From Anthoceros angustus (Eukaryota > Streptophyta > Anthocerotopsida > Anthocerotales > Anthocerotaceae): DNA of 64,000 nt. The notes under the pieces are model-generated. The model saw nothing but the letters and a program-made list of their open reading frames with translations. It was not told the origin of the DNA and made no database searches. Numbering within the stretch: the first letter of the stretch is position 1; each line of letters opens with the position of its first letter. Location of the stretch: the NCBI GenBank assembly GCA_010909165.1, contig MU008204.1, positions 17,810 through 81,809 on the forward strand. The letters are read 5' to 3'. This document shows, in pieces, positions 11,467-21,985 of this stretch. The position numbers and the translations under genes were made by a program.

Positions 11467-12650
11467 GTGCCTTCATTACCAACTCTTGCAGAATGTAAGC
11501 GACTTTTTTGTTCCTGTTTTTGTTGTTGTTGTGAGCCGACGGAACTGGTCAGGTGCTGTCATCAGGTCAGCAGGGTAGAGGGAGAGGTAGAGGTGGGAGT
11601 GATAGGGTCTTTCCGGACACCATTCTCACCCATGGAGCTTCCCTGCGTAAACAGCGACTCCTGCTTGGTGTGTAGAATTCTGCCTCTGCCCCCGGAGAAG
11701 GTTATTTTTTGCGACGGCTGCGATGGGCACTCGCACATGAAGTGCTTCCGGCAGCCGCTGCTGGTTCTATCCCGACTGCCTGCAGCTGCCGGAAGACCAA
11801 ATTGCAAAGAGAAAGATTCGGCTGGAGAATATCGGGGAGGAAGAAGATACTGGTCCTCAAGTTGAAGCAAATTCAATCTCACCCTCATCCAAACAACAGG
11901 GAGAAAGCCAAGCTTCTCCAAGAACTCATGAAGGAGACCCGGCATGAGACAGAGGGCCCCGTGGACGATGAGGATGCTCCGGGTGTGGCTGTGAGAGGCG
12001 ATAGACAGCACACCCGAAGCTCAGAGGAGAAAGCTTCGTCTTCTAAGCTTTGTCTCACACAAAAGAGCGTAGTGGGCGAAGAGAGGGACACTGAAATTTA
12101 TGCCATCTCCAAGAGCCACCTTTCATGCGAGGTCTGCCATGGATTTCCGACTTTTGCAATTCGATTCTGCAGTTCTACACTAGAAAGAGAGGGGAAGGTC
12201 CTGCCAGGTAGCGGCAGTAAAAGATCAGACGAGCTTGCCAGCACTTCGTAAGGAAGTGGTGCAGAAGGAGCAGGGCCACCTGTGAAGCACCTGGTGAATT
12301 AATTTCCTGTGCAGGTCATAAGCGACGGAAAACAGAGGTTGACAGAGCTCGCGAGCCTCCCAGCGTGCAAGGAAGTGAGGAGGAGTCTAGCGAGAAACGT
12401 GAGGAGAAAGGGGATGTCAAAGCAAGCAGCGCATTTCACAACTGGCCATTTGATATACTGACGGACAGCCCTTCTACAGGGGTATCATCTGATTGGGTGC
12501 ATCGTGTGGCTGGGAACTGGACCACGAGTTTGAAAGTGTCCAGGTTGTTATGTACCCTGAACTGGAACATCGGATTCATACTAGCCAGCCGAAACCCACC
12601 TGCCCGCTGAATCCGCTCCCATTGCAACAAGAAGTTTAGGGGATGCAAAA
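11467..12650 (+). pseudogene. PHD-finger protein gene, disrupted
   Basis: A PHD finger is visible but split between frames. The first frame gives SCLVC, then IFCDGCDGHSHMKCF (about 11660-11745), the usual C-x2-C ... C-x2-C ... H-x2-C ligands. The closing part, RCWFYPDC then LQLPEDQIAKRK (about 11755-11815), is in another frame. A second frame change near 11940 leads into the segment ending at 12251. After a plausible acceptor (CCTGTGCAG, about 12316) a basic/acidic exon (HKRRKTEVDRAREPPS) continues. Near 12520 another frame gives a sensible end (HEFESVQVVMYPELEHR) that stops at about 12641. PHD fingers read histone H3 tails. The remnant is convergent with SAS10 and stops about 25 bp from it. 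Introns could explain some frame changes, but the break inside the zinc finger argues for a pseudogene or sequence errors. Confidence 0.6.
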
Positions 12651-12664
12651 TACAGTGAGAGCTA

Positions 12665-14812
12665 TTATGGAACTAAACTCTGGTTGATCAAAACCTTTGC
12701 ATCAACCTTGCATTCGAACACCTGACTGATATTCGTTCTAATTCCAGTCGCTTCTCCTGCGTAAGGCTTCAAAGCAGGCTTTACTTCACGCACTTGTCCT
12801 TTCCGCCTGATGACGGCCTTCTCATGCTTGAGCTTGTACTTCTTCCTTGGGTTCTTGGTCAACTTCTTTCTGTGGGGCGTAAGGCCTCTATTCTTCTCCA
12901 TCTGGCTTGATATTTTTCGTTTACCTTCAAAATCTTCCTCGGCCGGAGTCATTGTTGGCTCCCTGGAGTACTTCGCAGACTTTGCAGCCTTCTTGGACGC
13001 CTGCAGCTGTTTGGCCTGTTGATAAAATTCGTCCTCATCAGCTTCCATGTCCTCAGGCTCGTCCGCACTTTCTTCTCGGTCCACCTGCTTTCTAGAAGCC
13101 TTCTGGATCTCATGCTTGTTCCGTCTCTCCCCGATATCATCCCTAGCCGGTAGGTCAGCATCTCCTGAAGCCACCCTTCGCTTCTTAGAAGGATGACCTG
13201 CTTCAGCAATAATTTGTGAAAGTTTTCGAGGCCGCGACAAGTCGCCAGGCGGCCCGCCCACACCCTTCCTTGCCTTTCCGTCCTCCATCTCCACCAGATC
13301 TGCGATATCATCATCAAAGTCATCCAGCATGCCCATCAAGCCACTCCTGGATCTCTTCATGTGCGTCAGCTTCGTCCTCTCAGCTTTGGAGAGAGGAGCT
13401 CTAGCGAACAGATCTTCCTCTTGCCTGGCACGAGCCTCAAGTTTCTCCCGCTCTCTCATCATTTCCTTACTATCTGCCCCGATAAGTTCTCTCAGTTCTT
13501 CAGGCCTACCCTCCAAGTCGTTGGCAAGCTCCTTCTCAAATGCACTGTGTGCTGACCTGCGGCGGGCTTCCTGTCCTGCCCTTTTGTCAGCGGGCCTCAT
13601 GTCTTCTTGCTCGCAAGTTGGAGCTATCATAGGCGGACGATACACGACTCCGGCTTCTTGAGTGTCTCTGTCAACTTTAGACACCAGTAAGCCCGAATTA
13701 GGTCTGTACTTCAACGCGTCCTTATCCTTCACACCCTCGGAACCATTGCTCAGCTCACTAAGCTTGAGGAGCTTCTCGATTCGGTACTCAACCTTCTTGT
13801 CCATTGGTCGCATCTTCTCAATGAACAAACGCCTCTCGACAAGACGTGGAATCACAGGGTGATCCCTCACACACCGACCTTCACCCTTGAGCCCCAGATA
13901 CACCACAATGAGCTGACAGTAGCTCAAGAGCAGCAGGTGCTTCATTTCCAAATAGCTCAATCCATCTTTTGTAGCAATAAGCCCACCAGATCGCACCTTC
14001 TCTTCAAGAGGGATAACTTTGTTCTCTAACTCATCAAGAGATACCTTCAGCTCGTGAAGAAGGCCTGGCAACTCTGGAGCATCACTCATGACAGCCTCCA
14101 TTTGCTCCTCCTTGGACAGCAAGCTAATATCTTTCACAATCCGCTCCACAGCCATCTCGCTACCTGCAGTCTCTTTCACCACCTTCCCTGGCTCACTATC
14201 TTTGGCCTTCCTCTTCTTCTTTCCCTCTTCACCTTCTCGCTTCACAGCTTGCTCTAAGCTTTCCTCCTCATCCAGCCCAAAGTCTTCTGGCCTCATGGAA
14301 GCCGCATACAGCCGCTGCAACCTAAGCGCCTCAGCCTCCTCCTCAGCAAGTGCCTCATCATCACTGGACTGCAACTCAAAATCTACATTCTCCGCATTGT
14401 AATACGACTTCTTCGACTTCCCCCATGCCCTCTTCTCCCTCGTTTCTCCCTCCTCCTCTTCATCCTCGTCACCAGCCATGGCAGCCTCTTTCTGCCGCAA
14501 CAGTTTCATCTGCTTGGCCATCTTGGCGGCAATGCCGGTAGGCTTTTTCTCCTCATACTGTTCCCCCTCCTCATCCTCATCCTCCTCCCCCTCCTCTTCG
14601 CTTCCCGAAGTATCCTCCGGAATATCCAGGACCGGCAGATCCATTTCTTCTTCCGTGCCATCATCCTCGTCGTTCCCCATCAAAGGAATCTTATCCCGTT
14701 GCTTTGCAAACAGGTCCCCGTCAAAATACTTGGCATTCATCTGACGGACTTTCGCCTGCCCGCCACCCCGCTTGGGCGGCCGAGACCGCCAACCTCTACT
14801 AGGCTTCCCCAT
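12665..14812 (-). CDS. SAS10: SAS10/UTP3-like small-subunit processome protein
   Basis: A single uninterrupted ORF of 715 residues from the ATG at 14812 (MGKPSRGWRSR). An in-frame ATG at 14839 would add nine residues (MIGHESCVV), but the MGK start matches the family better. The order is a basic N-terminus, long acidic tracts (residues about 50-85 and 115-125), a Sas10/Utp3/C1D domain at about 248-336 (LLHELKVSLDELENKV to LVERRLFIEKMRP), charged linkers, and the conserved C-terminal Sas10 domain (KNRGLTPHRKKLTKNPRKKY, then GIRTNIS). Sas10/Utp3 acts in the nucleolar U3 processome for 18S rRNA maturation and is linked to chromatin silencing in yeast. The last 16 or so residues after GIRTNISQ do not look like the usual end. 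A CAG|GTGTTC there could be an unused donor or the true end of an exon. The gene is intronless here. Confidence 0.93.
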   Translation of the reverse strand: MGKPSRGWRSRPPKRGGGQAKVRQMNAKYFDGDLFAKQRDKIPLMGNDEDDGTEEEMDLPVLDIPEDTSGSEEEGEEDEDEEGEQYEEKKPTGIAAKMAKQMKLLRQKEAAMAGDEDEEEEGETREKRAWGKSKKSYYNAENVDFELQSSDDEALAEEEAEALRLQRLYAASMRPEDFGLDEEESLEQAVKREGEEGKKKRKAKDSEPGKVVKETAGSEMAVERIVKDISLLSKEEQMEAVMSDAPELPGLLHELKVSLDELENKVIPLEEKVRSGGLIATKDGLSYLEMKHLLLLSYCQLIVVYLGLKGEGRCVRDHPVIPRLVERRLFIEKMRPMDKKVEYRIEKLLKLSELSNGSEGVKDKDALKYRPNSGLLVSKVDRDTQEAGVVYRPPMIAPTCEQEDMRPADKRAGQEARRRSAHSAFEKELANDLEGRPEELRELIGADSKEMMREREKLEARARQEEDLFARAPLSKAERTKLTHMKRSRSGLMGMLDDFDDDIADLVEMEDGKARKGVGGPPGDLSRPRKLSQIIAEAGHPSKKRRVASGDADLPARDDIGERRNKHEIQKASRKQVDREESADEPEDMEADEDEFYQQAKQLQASKKAAKSAKYSREPTMTPAEEDFEGKRKISSQMEKNRGLTPHRKKLTKNPRKKYKLKHEKAVIRRKGQVREVKPALKPYAGEATGIRTNISQVFECKVDAKVLINQSLVP

Positions 14813-15184
14813 CACCACACAACTCTCGTGTCCAATCACAAATTCGCTGACAAATCAGGCATATATATCATAAACCTTAAACCCTACTGCGAACCTGGCT
14901 GGGAACTCTGCTGCGCCGCAACCTCATGCTCTTGCTCCTTCTGCACATGCGAACAGTAAAATCAGAAGCTTCTTCCAGTTTTGCCTACACCTATCCAAAA
15001 GGTCCAGCACAAGTCCCAACCGAGCTAACTCAAATCTCAGAGTCACAGCAAAGAGCACCACATACAACTGGAGACGTGCCAAGCTAGGCCTCGGCCGACG
15101 TTGAACATAAGATTTCCGAAGAAGAAAAACGTGCAAAACCCAAAGCCAACCGTTACACCCTTAAGAGCTACGTCCGCAATCTGT
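14813..15184 (-). promoter_or_regulatory. Upstream region of SAS10 with telo-box
   Basis: Read on the gene's strand, TAGGGTTT lies at 14886-14879, about 67 bp upstream of the ATG, next to a TATATAT run (about 14861-14867). Telo-boxes are common in promoters of plant ribosome-biogenesis and translation genes, which fits SAS10. No other gene is seen. Confidence 0.5.
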
Positions 15185-15320
15185 GTAATGGTGTTCGTGG
15201 ACTGCGAACTCAGGAGGTGTCGACAGCCATACTCGCCGTGGATTCGAATGTCCACCTCAGTAATGCTGTTCGTGGACTGCGAAATCAGGAGGTGTCGACA
15301 GCCATACTCGCCGCGGATTC
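15185..15320 (+). repeat. 75-bp tandem duplication
   Basis: GTTCGTGGACTGCGAA followed by CAGGAGGTGTCGACAGCC occurs at about 15193 and again 75 bp later at 15268. The copies differ by a few substitutions. Confidence 0.88.
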
Positions 15321-15672
15321 AAAGCCCATTTGAGCCCACGTGCAAAGCCTATTTGAGTAGTCGGAGTGGAGATTTTAATTCGTCGGAATTTCCTGCTCTA
15401 ACTCTTGCTCTGGGCTCACCGGGATCTCCGTTACGAAGACCTTAATTTTTCGGAAACAAAACGTGATTAAGCTAACGTGTTTACGTACATATATAGTTGG
15501 AAAGGAGGTCCAATTCTTAACCAGTTTGTTTCCTACCATCAAACTATAAGATAATCAACAACTTTATATTATTTTAAAATAGATACAATAAAATTATTAA
15601 AATAGAAGAATATATATCTTCTTGACTTCCTTTGTCTTCTATTCAAGAGCATCCAATTAGTACAAACAATCA

Positions 15673-15730
15673 GGTCATATTGCATACTGGTCAATAGGAG
15701 GGGTCATATTGCATACTGGTCAATAGGAGG
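15673..15730 (+). repeat. 29-bp perfect tandem duplication
   Basis: GGTCATATTGCATACTGGTC starts units at 15673 and 15702. It lies in AT-rich DNA with no gene between 15321 and 16600. Confidence 0.92.
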
Positions 15731-16600
15731 ATTTTATTGAGGTGGAAAAACGATGGGAAAAGCTGGTCAATAGGTATGGCATAGTGTTTAGTAAGAGTGT
15801 CGGTGATATCTACTCTCTCTGAAGAGCCACATGCGTTTAGTTTACATCGAATGGTTTTAGTAGCAACTAAATTAAGACACTTATTTGAAAGGGAAAGTGA
15901 TTTTACTTACCAATGTTAAATGAGAAGAGGTTAAGTGATTATTTATCATGATGATGGATCTATAAGCTATAGGTACCTTTGAGTTTGACGCTAGGATGAG
16001 GTGCTACCCATCCCTGTTGTAAAAAAAACCCTACGAGGCCGCCTGGTCCCCCCGCCTATTCAATCCAAGTGCTTATATTACAATGTTAAATGTCCGCTTT
16101 GTAGGAGCTATATTAGTCAACCTATTCTTCTTCCTATAGTTCACCAGAGAAGGAGGGTGATATTATAATTCAACCTATTAATCATCCTTGATAGATTATG
16201 ATAAAGTTTTTTCTTCTGTCTCACATGTAATAAGTGTGGCATGAGACAACATTGGCAGCTCTGATAAACCTTGGTACGCACATGAAGATGTAATAAAAAA
16301 CTATCTAGTGGGATATGTTACAAAATTTCCAAGAGGTCTAGTTTTAAGAAGAAAAGCTTTAGTGAAGACATAAAATAGTTTGGTGAATTAAAGTAGAAGA
16401 AGGAAAATTATTTAAGTCCACCAAGAACGAGTGACATTATGAAACTCAAACCAAATGAAAATATCAAAAGAGATAAAACATGTCTTGACCTACTTCAATA
16501 TTAAACTCAAAAACCCTTGAAATCTTTACAAATTCTTCCGCTATGTACCATACCATATACTCATAGTTTCTATGTACACATAAAGTCCATTTCTAGAAGG
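15731..16600. other. AT-rich intergenic DNA, no gene seen
   Basis: Long A/T-rich stretch. A G/C block near 15985-16060 (GACGCTAGGATGAGG..., then an A8 run and a C-rich part) looks like a repeat fragment. No coding potential was recognised. Confidence 0.3.
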
Positions 16601-16860
16601 AGAAGTTATCCGCTTTCAAAGCAGCTCGCGCTGCAGGTCAAGTGGCTTTCTTTCATGGGGATGAATTGGTGATGTTTGGCCCTTGTTCACGCAATTTCAT
16701 TGACACTGTTGATAAATTGAAGATCATTTGTCTTGATTGAATTTTACCTTTACATTCGTCCAGATCATTTTACCGCAATCTTTTTAGTTATCATATTTCA
16801 GTCCCATAACGGAAATCCGTCCTTAGTGGACTTAAATAAAATTCTTCTTCTTCTTCTATG
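16600..16860 (+). repeat. Dispersed repeat ending in a (TTC)n tail, copy 1
   Basis: From GAAGTTATCCGCTTTCAAAG through GCTCGCGCTGCAGGTCAAG to AGTGGACTTAAATAAAATTC followed by (TTC)n. A diverged second copy lies at about 21968-22235 and a reverse-oriented tail fragment at 37300-37360. The fixed end with a short simple repeat resembles the 3' end of a non-LTR element or SINE. Confidence 0.75.
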
Positions 16861-17479
16861 TAAGAATAATTTATAGTAGCACATGATCAGAGTGGCTAAT
16901 AGTTCCCCACCTAGTGACACTAGGGCTACGGGAAGGACTCTGCTATGTTCGGCATCGGAAACCGTATGGCGAGAGGAGCCTATGGACGTTAACAATGGGA
17001 GATATTGTCATATGGGTGCAATTTTCATTTCGTTCTATATTGTTGTCCTTTAGGGATACCATAAGGTTTGGGCCATCTTTACAAACGTAATTTTTTGGAG
17101 GATGTTAGTAGTGAGCTTGTTACTTCGATTCCAAAGCTATCAGTAGGCCTTTGTGTTGGTCCCCTTGGGGTCGAACGTTTGCTGTGAAATTTATCTCCAC
17201 TTTTTAAGTGTTACTTAGTGAAAGAAAGCGGGTTTCAACAATAGGTACCATCTTTCAACAATTGACAAAAGCTCAGATTAAGGTGTAGCCCTAGTGGATC
17301 TCTTAAGCCTATTTTTATTTTCTTCTTCACATCAACAGGATATATATTTTGTAGTTTGAACTCTTCTACATGATGTGTTATGTGTTTTACATATTTTTTT
17401 AATCTAACTAACGCAGTTTGAGACGTCATATTCTCCATTGCCAGGGAGAGCGGATCCTCTTCTTCCAAGGAGCGCCCAT

Positions 17480-18070
17480 ATCCTTTTGCCTAACGGCGTT
17501 TCTCTCAAGGCTGACCTATTTCTGATCTGGGGGGACCAAGTTTCTGTTGCAGATGTACTTATAAGAGACTCTACTAAGACATACATTTCTGACAAAATGG
17601 TTTTCCAGTGATGTTGAATCGCCTGAAATAAGCCCTAATAACCATATGCGGATACCATTTGGAAGCATGTCATCATCAACCCTTCTCGAATGTTGGGCAG
17701 CGAAGGGATGTGCTACAGTCAAGGTTCACACGTACACCTCTATGCACAAAGGCCATGCTTTCATTCCCCTTGCTGTTGAGACTCGTGGGCCCATAGACAA
17801 GGACTTCTTGAGGTTTATCAGGGCTTGTACGAAAGCATACCACATCCGCAAGAATGGGCTAGGTCTCCCTCTTTCCTATGTGGTGGCTTTCTTCCGGCAA
17901 CGAGTATCCATTGCTCTGCAAAGGACATTGACAAACGCAATTTTCGGGACACCTTCAAACGTAGCGAACGTATCATCTTCAGCTCCGGTGGTAAGTAGGC
18001 CCTTCCTTATTTCAGACTATGACATCTTGGGAGCGGTAGGTAGCTTCAAAGTAGACATTTGGGGGGCTTA
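17480..18070 (+). mobile_element. LINE-like ORF2 C-terminal fragment, copy A
   Basis: The end part of a non-LTR retrotransposon protein. DLFLIWGDQVSVADVL (about 17510-17560) is followed, after a frame change, by an ORF (17646-18071) with KGHAFIPLAVETRGPIDKD, then ACTKAYHIRKNGLGLPLSY and RQRVSIALQRTLTNAIF. The same blocks occur in copies at 18690-21236 (minus) and 42400-43250 (plus), so this is a repeated family. The reverse transcriptase core itself is not in this fragment. It is inactive. Confidence 0.7.
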
Positions 18071-18339
18071 GTCCCCCTTGGCCTAGGGCCCTCTAGAGGG
18101 TTGTTCTTCATCACCCTGGTGTAGATGAGACTTCTCATCTCTGCACATTTATAAAGTCTCCACTTTTCTACTAAAGAATATCAAGTTCATTCACAACATT
18201 GCCCAAATGTTAGCGCTGAAGATTCAAGGATATGTTACTTATTTTAGTACATAAAATAATGCATATCATCGATTTTAGGTTCATAATTCTTGAAATCATG
18301 TCAAGCCAATGACATGTTCTTATGGACCGAATAGTTGTT

Positions 18340-18660
18340 GTAAGCAAGTTGGATGAAGCTAGATATTCAAAGATATATCTCATCAAGTGTTATCTACTCT
18401 TTGTACTATGAGTGGGTTGGAGAAAGCTAGATATTCAATGACATATTTCCTCAAGTGTTATCCACTCTCTCTCTCTGTTATCCTTATTTGAGGAGGCAGC
18501 ACGCGCATATGCTAGATTGATTTATAAATTTAAAATTTAGATTCTTGGTAATAGAGACCATTTACAAATCTAGCATTTAGATTCTTGGCGACGTTCCATC
18601 CTAATAGTAAAATTAGCATTTAGATTCTTGGTGACATTCCTTCCCAGTTGTAAATTCTAA
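18340..18660 (+). repeat. Short tandem duplications in AT-rich spacer
   Basis: A segment with GCTAGATATTCAA then TCAAGTGTTATC is duplicated about 69 bp apart (from about 18358 and 18427). Further on, ATTTAGATTCTTGG occurs three times between about 18535 and 18635. No gene is present. Confidence 0.8.
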
Positions 18661-19145
18661 GCTGCTTGCTCTAAAAAGAAAGATGGGAAAAAGCTCATCT
18701 AGCAGGGACAACCAAAGAGGACCCCGAGAGTGGAGGAGAAAAGGAGCAACTAAGCTCCCTACCTAAAGGTACCAACTGCTCTGAAAACTTCGTATGCAGG
18801 AAGGACAAAGAGCCTGCAAACCACATAGGACAAGGAAGAAGCGTCACCTGTCGTTGCCGCCTTGTGAAGGATCGCCGACGAGACGACCTTTTGAAAGGCA
18901 ATGGAGACTCTCACCATTTGAAGTAAGCTGTGAAATAGGAAAGTGACAGCCCCATGCCACACTTGCGGTTTTGATAGGATTTGGCACAGGACTTGAGAAA
19001 CTTATCGAAGTCCTCGGCCATAGCCCCATATGTTTCGAGAGTGAGCGGGATGAAGAGATGGCCCGCTCGCAAACCGTTGTACTTCCTGACCTTGAGAGCC
19101 ATAGCACCGGCGGCAGCCCAACCAAGGTGGTTGGTGATGACTTGA

Positions 19146-20603
19146 AATAGCGTTTGTGTAGAAAGAGGTTTCTCCTGAAACCCCTTTTTGCACACGGACG
19201 TGGCCGGACCCCTTTTTGCACTTGAAAAAATCCGCACTATGATAAGCCTTTTTGGTATTTCTCTGCAGACATGTCACCCGCAACCTTTTGAATAATTGTT
19301 TTGATACACGTTTTTTGAGATTGTAGATTGCAAGTATGTGGCAAAAACCTAATGTCCCATTCTCGTTCGGCTTTTTCTTTCAAACTGGACACAGAATCCG
19401 TGCGCAAACTTGTGCGCGCACTTACATCTAAATAGTCTCCAACACCTGGCAATCATTGTCAGGTATTGGACATATACAAACGTTTAGAGTTTTTACGGCT
19501 TGCTGTAATTCTGCGCTCCAACCTTTCACTCATACCAGTCAATCCTAAGACTATACTCTCGCTCTGGGAATTTTACAGGACTTTGTTTCTTAGACATTGG
19601 GACAATAATATCTTCGTTGACCTGAGGCTCTTGATCTGCGTGCAGTGCGAGAATGAGAGTGGCATGGTCTGCACTTGGAGCTGGGCCCATGCCAAACGTC
19701 TCAAGATTCAAAAGATGCAAAATATTCTCACTACTAGTTCGAAGTTTTAACCACTAGAAAAAAGATTAGGGCTAAGTAAAGATAAGAACATATCCACATC
19801 AGGGAGGTGCACAAAAAAGGTTGAAAATGTCGAAAGGAACCCTTTAAAATAACAAAAATATAAAAAATACCAAAAAATTAACAAAAATATCAAAATTTTA
19901 GGGCAAGTGCGCGCACTTGCCTCAAAAAATTGGACTTTTTTGGGATTGTTTTGGGGTTTATTAGATTTTTTGCTCTTTTTTTCTTTGGATGAACCGTGTG
20001 GGAATGCACTAGGAGGCATGAACTATATGGGTTCATGCTCCTAGGCCCTTCTTGACCTTGGGTGCGCGGACCTGGGCCCCCTTGCCCCATGCGCGCGCGC
20101 CAAGTACATGTGCACCGCCCCTTGCCCCATGGTGCGCAAGATGGCCCCTTGCCCCCTGGTGCGCACATAAGTGCGCGCACCTGGGCTCCCTTGCCCCCTG
20201 GTGCACGCATTTGTTCACCCAACTGGGCCCCCCAGCGCGTACAAGTTTGCACATAGCGTTATTTAGTGCGCACTTATGCGCGCCTAGGCCCCCTTGGTAT
20301 ACAAAAACATACAAAACCACACAAAATGCAGAAACTATAGACATAACGAAATTATGGAACAATCTGGTCACTGGCCCTTCATCACACCGACTAAATCGCC
20401 ATGAACCTAACTACAAGACGCCAGCGCGGTGTAAATGACTTGACAGGAAGTGGTGCCGGAGCCGAGAATGCCCGAAACCGATGGATGAACACCTACAAAA
20501 ACCAACAAAAACCAAACCAACTTCCGTTTCCGGGGAAATAGGGTTGGGATGTTTTCCAAAACCCCTTTTGACAGGAGAAACCCCTTTCTACACAGACGCT
20601 ATT
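19146..20603. mobile_element. Nested DNA-transposon-like element with 32-bp TIRs and 4-bp TSD
   Basis: The left end AATAGCGTTTGTGTAGAAAG (from 19146) and the reverse complement of the right end, AATAGCGTCTGTGTAGAAAG (from 20603 inward), continue together into GGTTTCTCCTG. That is 32 bp with two mismatches. TTGA flanks both sides (19142-19145 and 20604-20607) and occurs once in the uninterrupted LINE sequence implied by the flanks, so it is a target-site duplication. The 1458-bp interior has no convincing transposase; it includes an AT-rich part and a GC-rich degenerate repeat. I call it non-autonomous; the superfamily is uncertain. Confidence 0.82.
20040..20300. repeat. GC-rich degenerate minisatellite inside the TIR element
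   Basis: Imperfect units built on GGGCCCCCTTGCCCC(A/C)TGGTGCGC recur about every 30-50 bp, with interspersed GCGCGCAC words. The ORFs over it (Ala/Pro/His/Gly-rich on both strands) are repeat shadows. Confidence 0.75.
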
Positions 20604-21157
20604 TTGAGTGGAGATGGTGTCATGAGCAAGGTCAGTAACCACCATGTCCGCCACCGAAACGTGGTCACCGCGGACAAAGTACAAGTCAGCTCGAATTTAA
20701 CGACATGTTCGAAGAGTGTACGCCGCTCCCTCCAGGCCATGTAGCCACTTTCACGAGCGATGACAACCATAACATCACGGATGGCGTCGTGGGTGGCGAT
20801 GTAGTGACCCCGTAGGGACAACGAGCAAGCTGCACCCCAGAGTCATCGAGGGCAGAGCCGCACTCGCAGGTAAGGAGGGAAGACGCCACATGTTAGAGCA
20901 GGCCAAGACGGAATTGCATTGCAGTGGTGAAGGTGGTTGGTGGGATGACAAAACCCCGTATACATGGATGAGCCAAAAGCCAAGTGCCTACACCCTTTCC
21001 AAAACAAGAGCGAAGCCGAGCTCTTGTGGACCTGGGGATAGAGGAGTCGAGGAGGACGGAATGGAAAGCTTGGTCGAGCTACTTGTCGAGCAATGGCACT
21101 TGTAGTCCCTGAAACCATCGGTGACGAGGTCAAGAAAAGAGGAAGTTCTTGCCAAGC

Positions 21158-21315
21158 ATCCGTTGAAAGCATGTCCCTGGTCGGCCGCAAGGAATAGATC
21201 CCATGAATAGATCCCATTGTAAATAGATCCTGTCACATCGAAGGATCCGTTGAAAGTATGCCCCTGGCCGGCCGCAAGGAATAGATCCCGTTGTCAATAG
21301 ATCCTGTGACATCCG
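21158..21315 (+). repeat. Tandem duplication of about 87 bp
   Basis: ATCCGTTGAAAG(C/T)ATG then GGCCGCAAGGAATAGATCCC occurs at 21158 and 21245. The first unit carries an extra 13-bp ATGAATAGATCCC segment. Confidence 0.85.
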
Positions 21316-21352
21316 ATCCAGGTAGCAGTTCGCCCGCATGCTCTTATTATCG

Positions 21353-21720
21353 GAGTATGTCTATGTGCTGGAGTGCTTATCATCAGAGCATGTCTATGTG
21401 CTGGAGTACTTATCATCGGAGTATGTCTATGTTCTGGAGTACTTATCATCGGAGTATGTCTATGTTCTGGAGTACTTATCATCGGAGTATGTCTATGTTC
21501 TGGAGTACTTATCATCAGAGCATGTCTATGTGCTGGAGTACTTATCATCGGAGCATGTCTATGTGCTGGAGTATCGGAGCATGTTTATATGCTAGAGTTC
21601 TTATCATACGAGCTTGCCTATGTGCTGAAGTTCTTATCATACGAGCGTGCTGAAGTTCTTATCATACTGAGCGTCTTTGTTCTTATCATACGAGCGTCAA
21701 GTTCTTATCATCCGAGCATG
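21353..21720 (+). repeat. 33-bp minisatellite, about 7 good units plus decayed ones
   Basis: Units of GAGTATGTCTATGT(T/G)CTGG followed by AGTACTTATCATC(G/A) start at 21353 and recur every 33 bp to about 21551. Shortened and diverged units (GAAGTTCTTATCATACGAGC) follow to about 21720 and again at 21797-21890. The 33-bp period keeps all frames open, which explains the long repetitive ORFs on both strands. There are no spacers, so this is not a CRISPR array. Confidence 0.93.
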
Positions 21721-21985
21721 TCTATCCATCCTAGTTTCCTTTTCAATGAGGATCTTACACCATTACAATGGAAGACTAAGAATGAGAAGTTACCCGCTGA
21801 AGTTCTTATCATACGAGCGTGCTGAAGTTCCTATCATACGAGCGTGCTGAATTTCTTATCATACGAGCGTGCTGAAGTTCTTATCATCTGAGCATGTCTA
21901 TCTGCACCTCTGTCCTAGTTTCCTTTTCAATGAGGATCTTACACCATTACAATGGAAGACTAAGAATGAGAAGTTACCCGCTTTC
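21715..21985 (+). repeat. Duplicated segment of about 70 bp
   Basis: CCTAGTTTCCTTTTCAATGA continuing to GAGAAGTTACCCGCT occurs at about 21729-21798 and 21912-21981, separated by decayed minisatellite units. Confidence 0.9.

Larger units (their letters stand above)
18690..21236 (-). mobile_element. LINE-like fragment, copy B, split by a nested TIR element
   Basis: On the minus strand the 5' part (21236-20608) shows LVTDGFRDY, a CECGSALDDSGVQLARC zinc-like block, and ARESGYMAWRERRTLFEHV in several frames. The 3' part (19145-18690) resumes at VITNHLGWAAAGAMALKVRK and continues through HLFIPLTLETYGAMAEDF and SIAFQKVVSSAIL. The C-x-C...H/D-rich block followed by RESGY is the region after RT in LINE proteins. 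The element reads continuously if positions 19146-20603 plus one target duplication are removed. Many frameshifts; inactive. Confidence 0.72.

Noticed and set aside
13329-14744. Several Ser-rich + ORFs of 60-110 codons
   Set aside because: They are antisense to the acidic and Lys-rich SAS10 coding sequence.
21353-21720. Regular short repeats that might suggest a CRISPR array
   Set aside because: The 33-bp units are contiguous with no unique spacers, and the setting is a plant nuclear genome.
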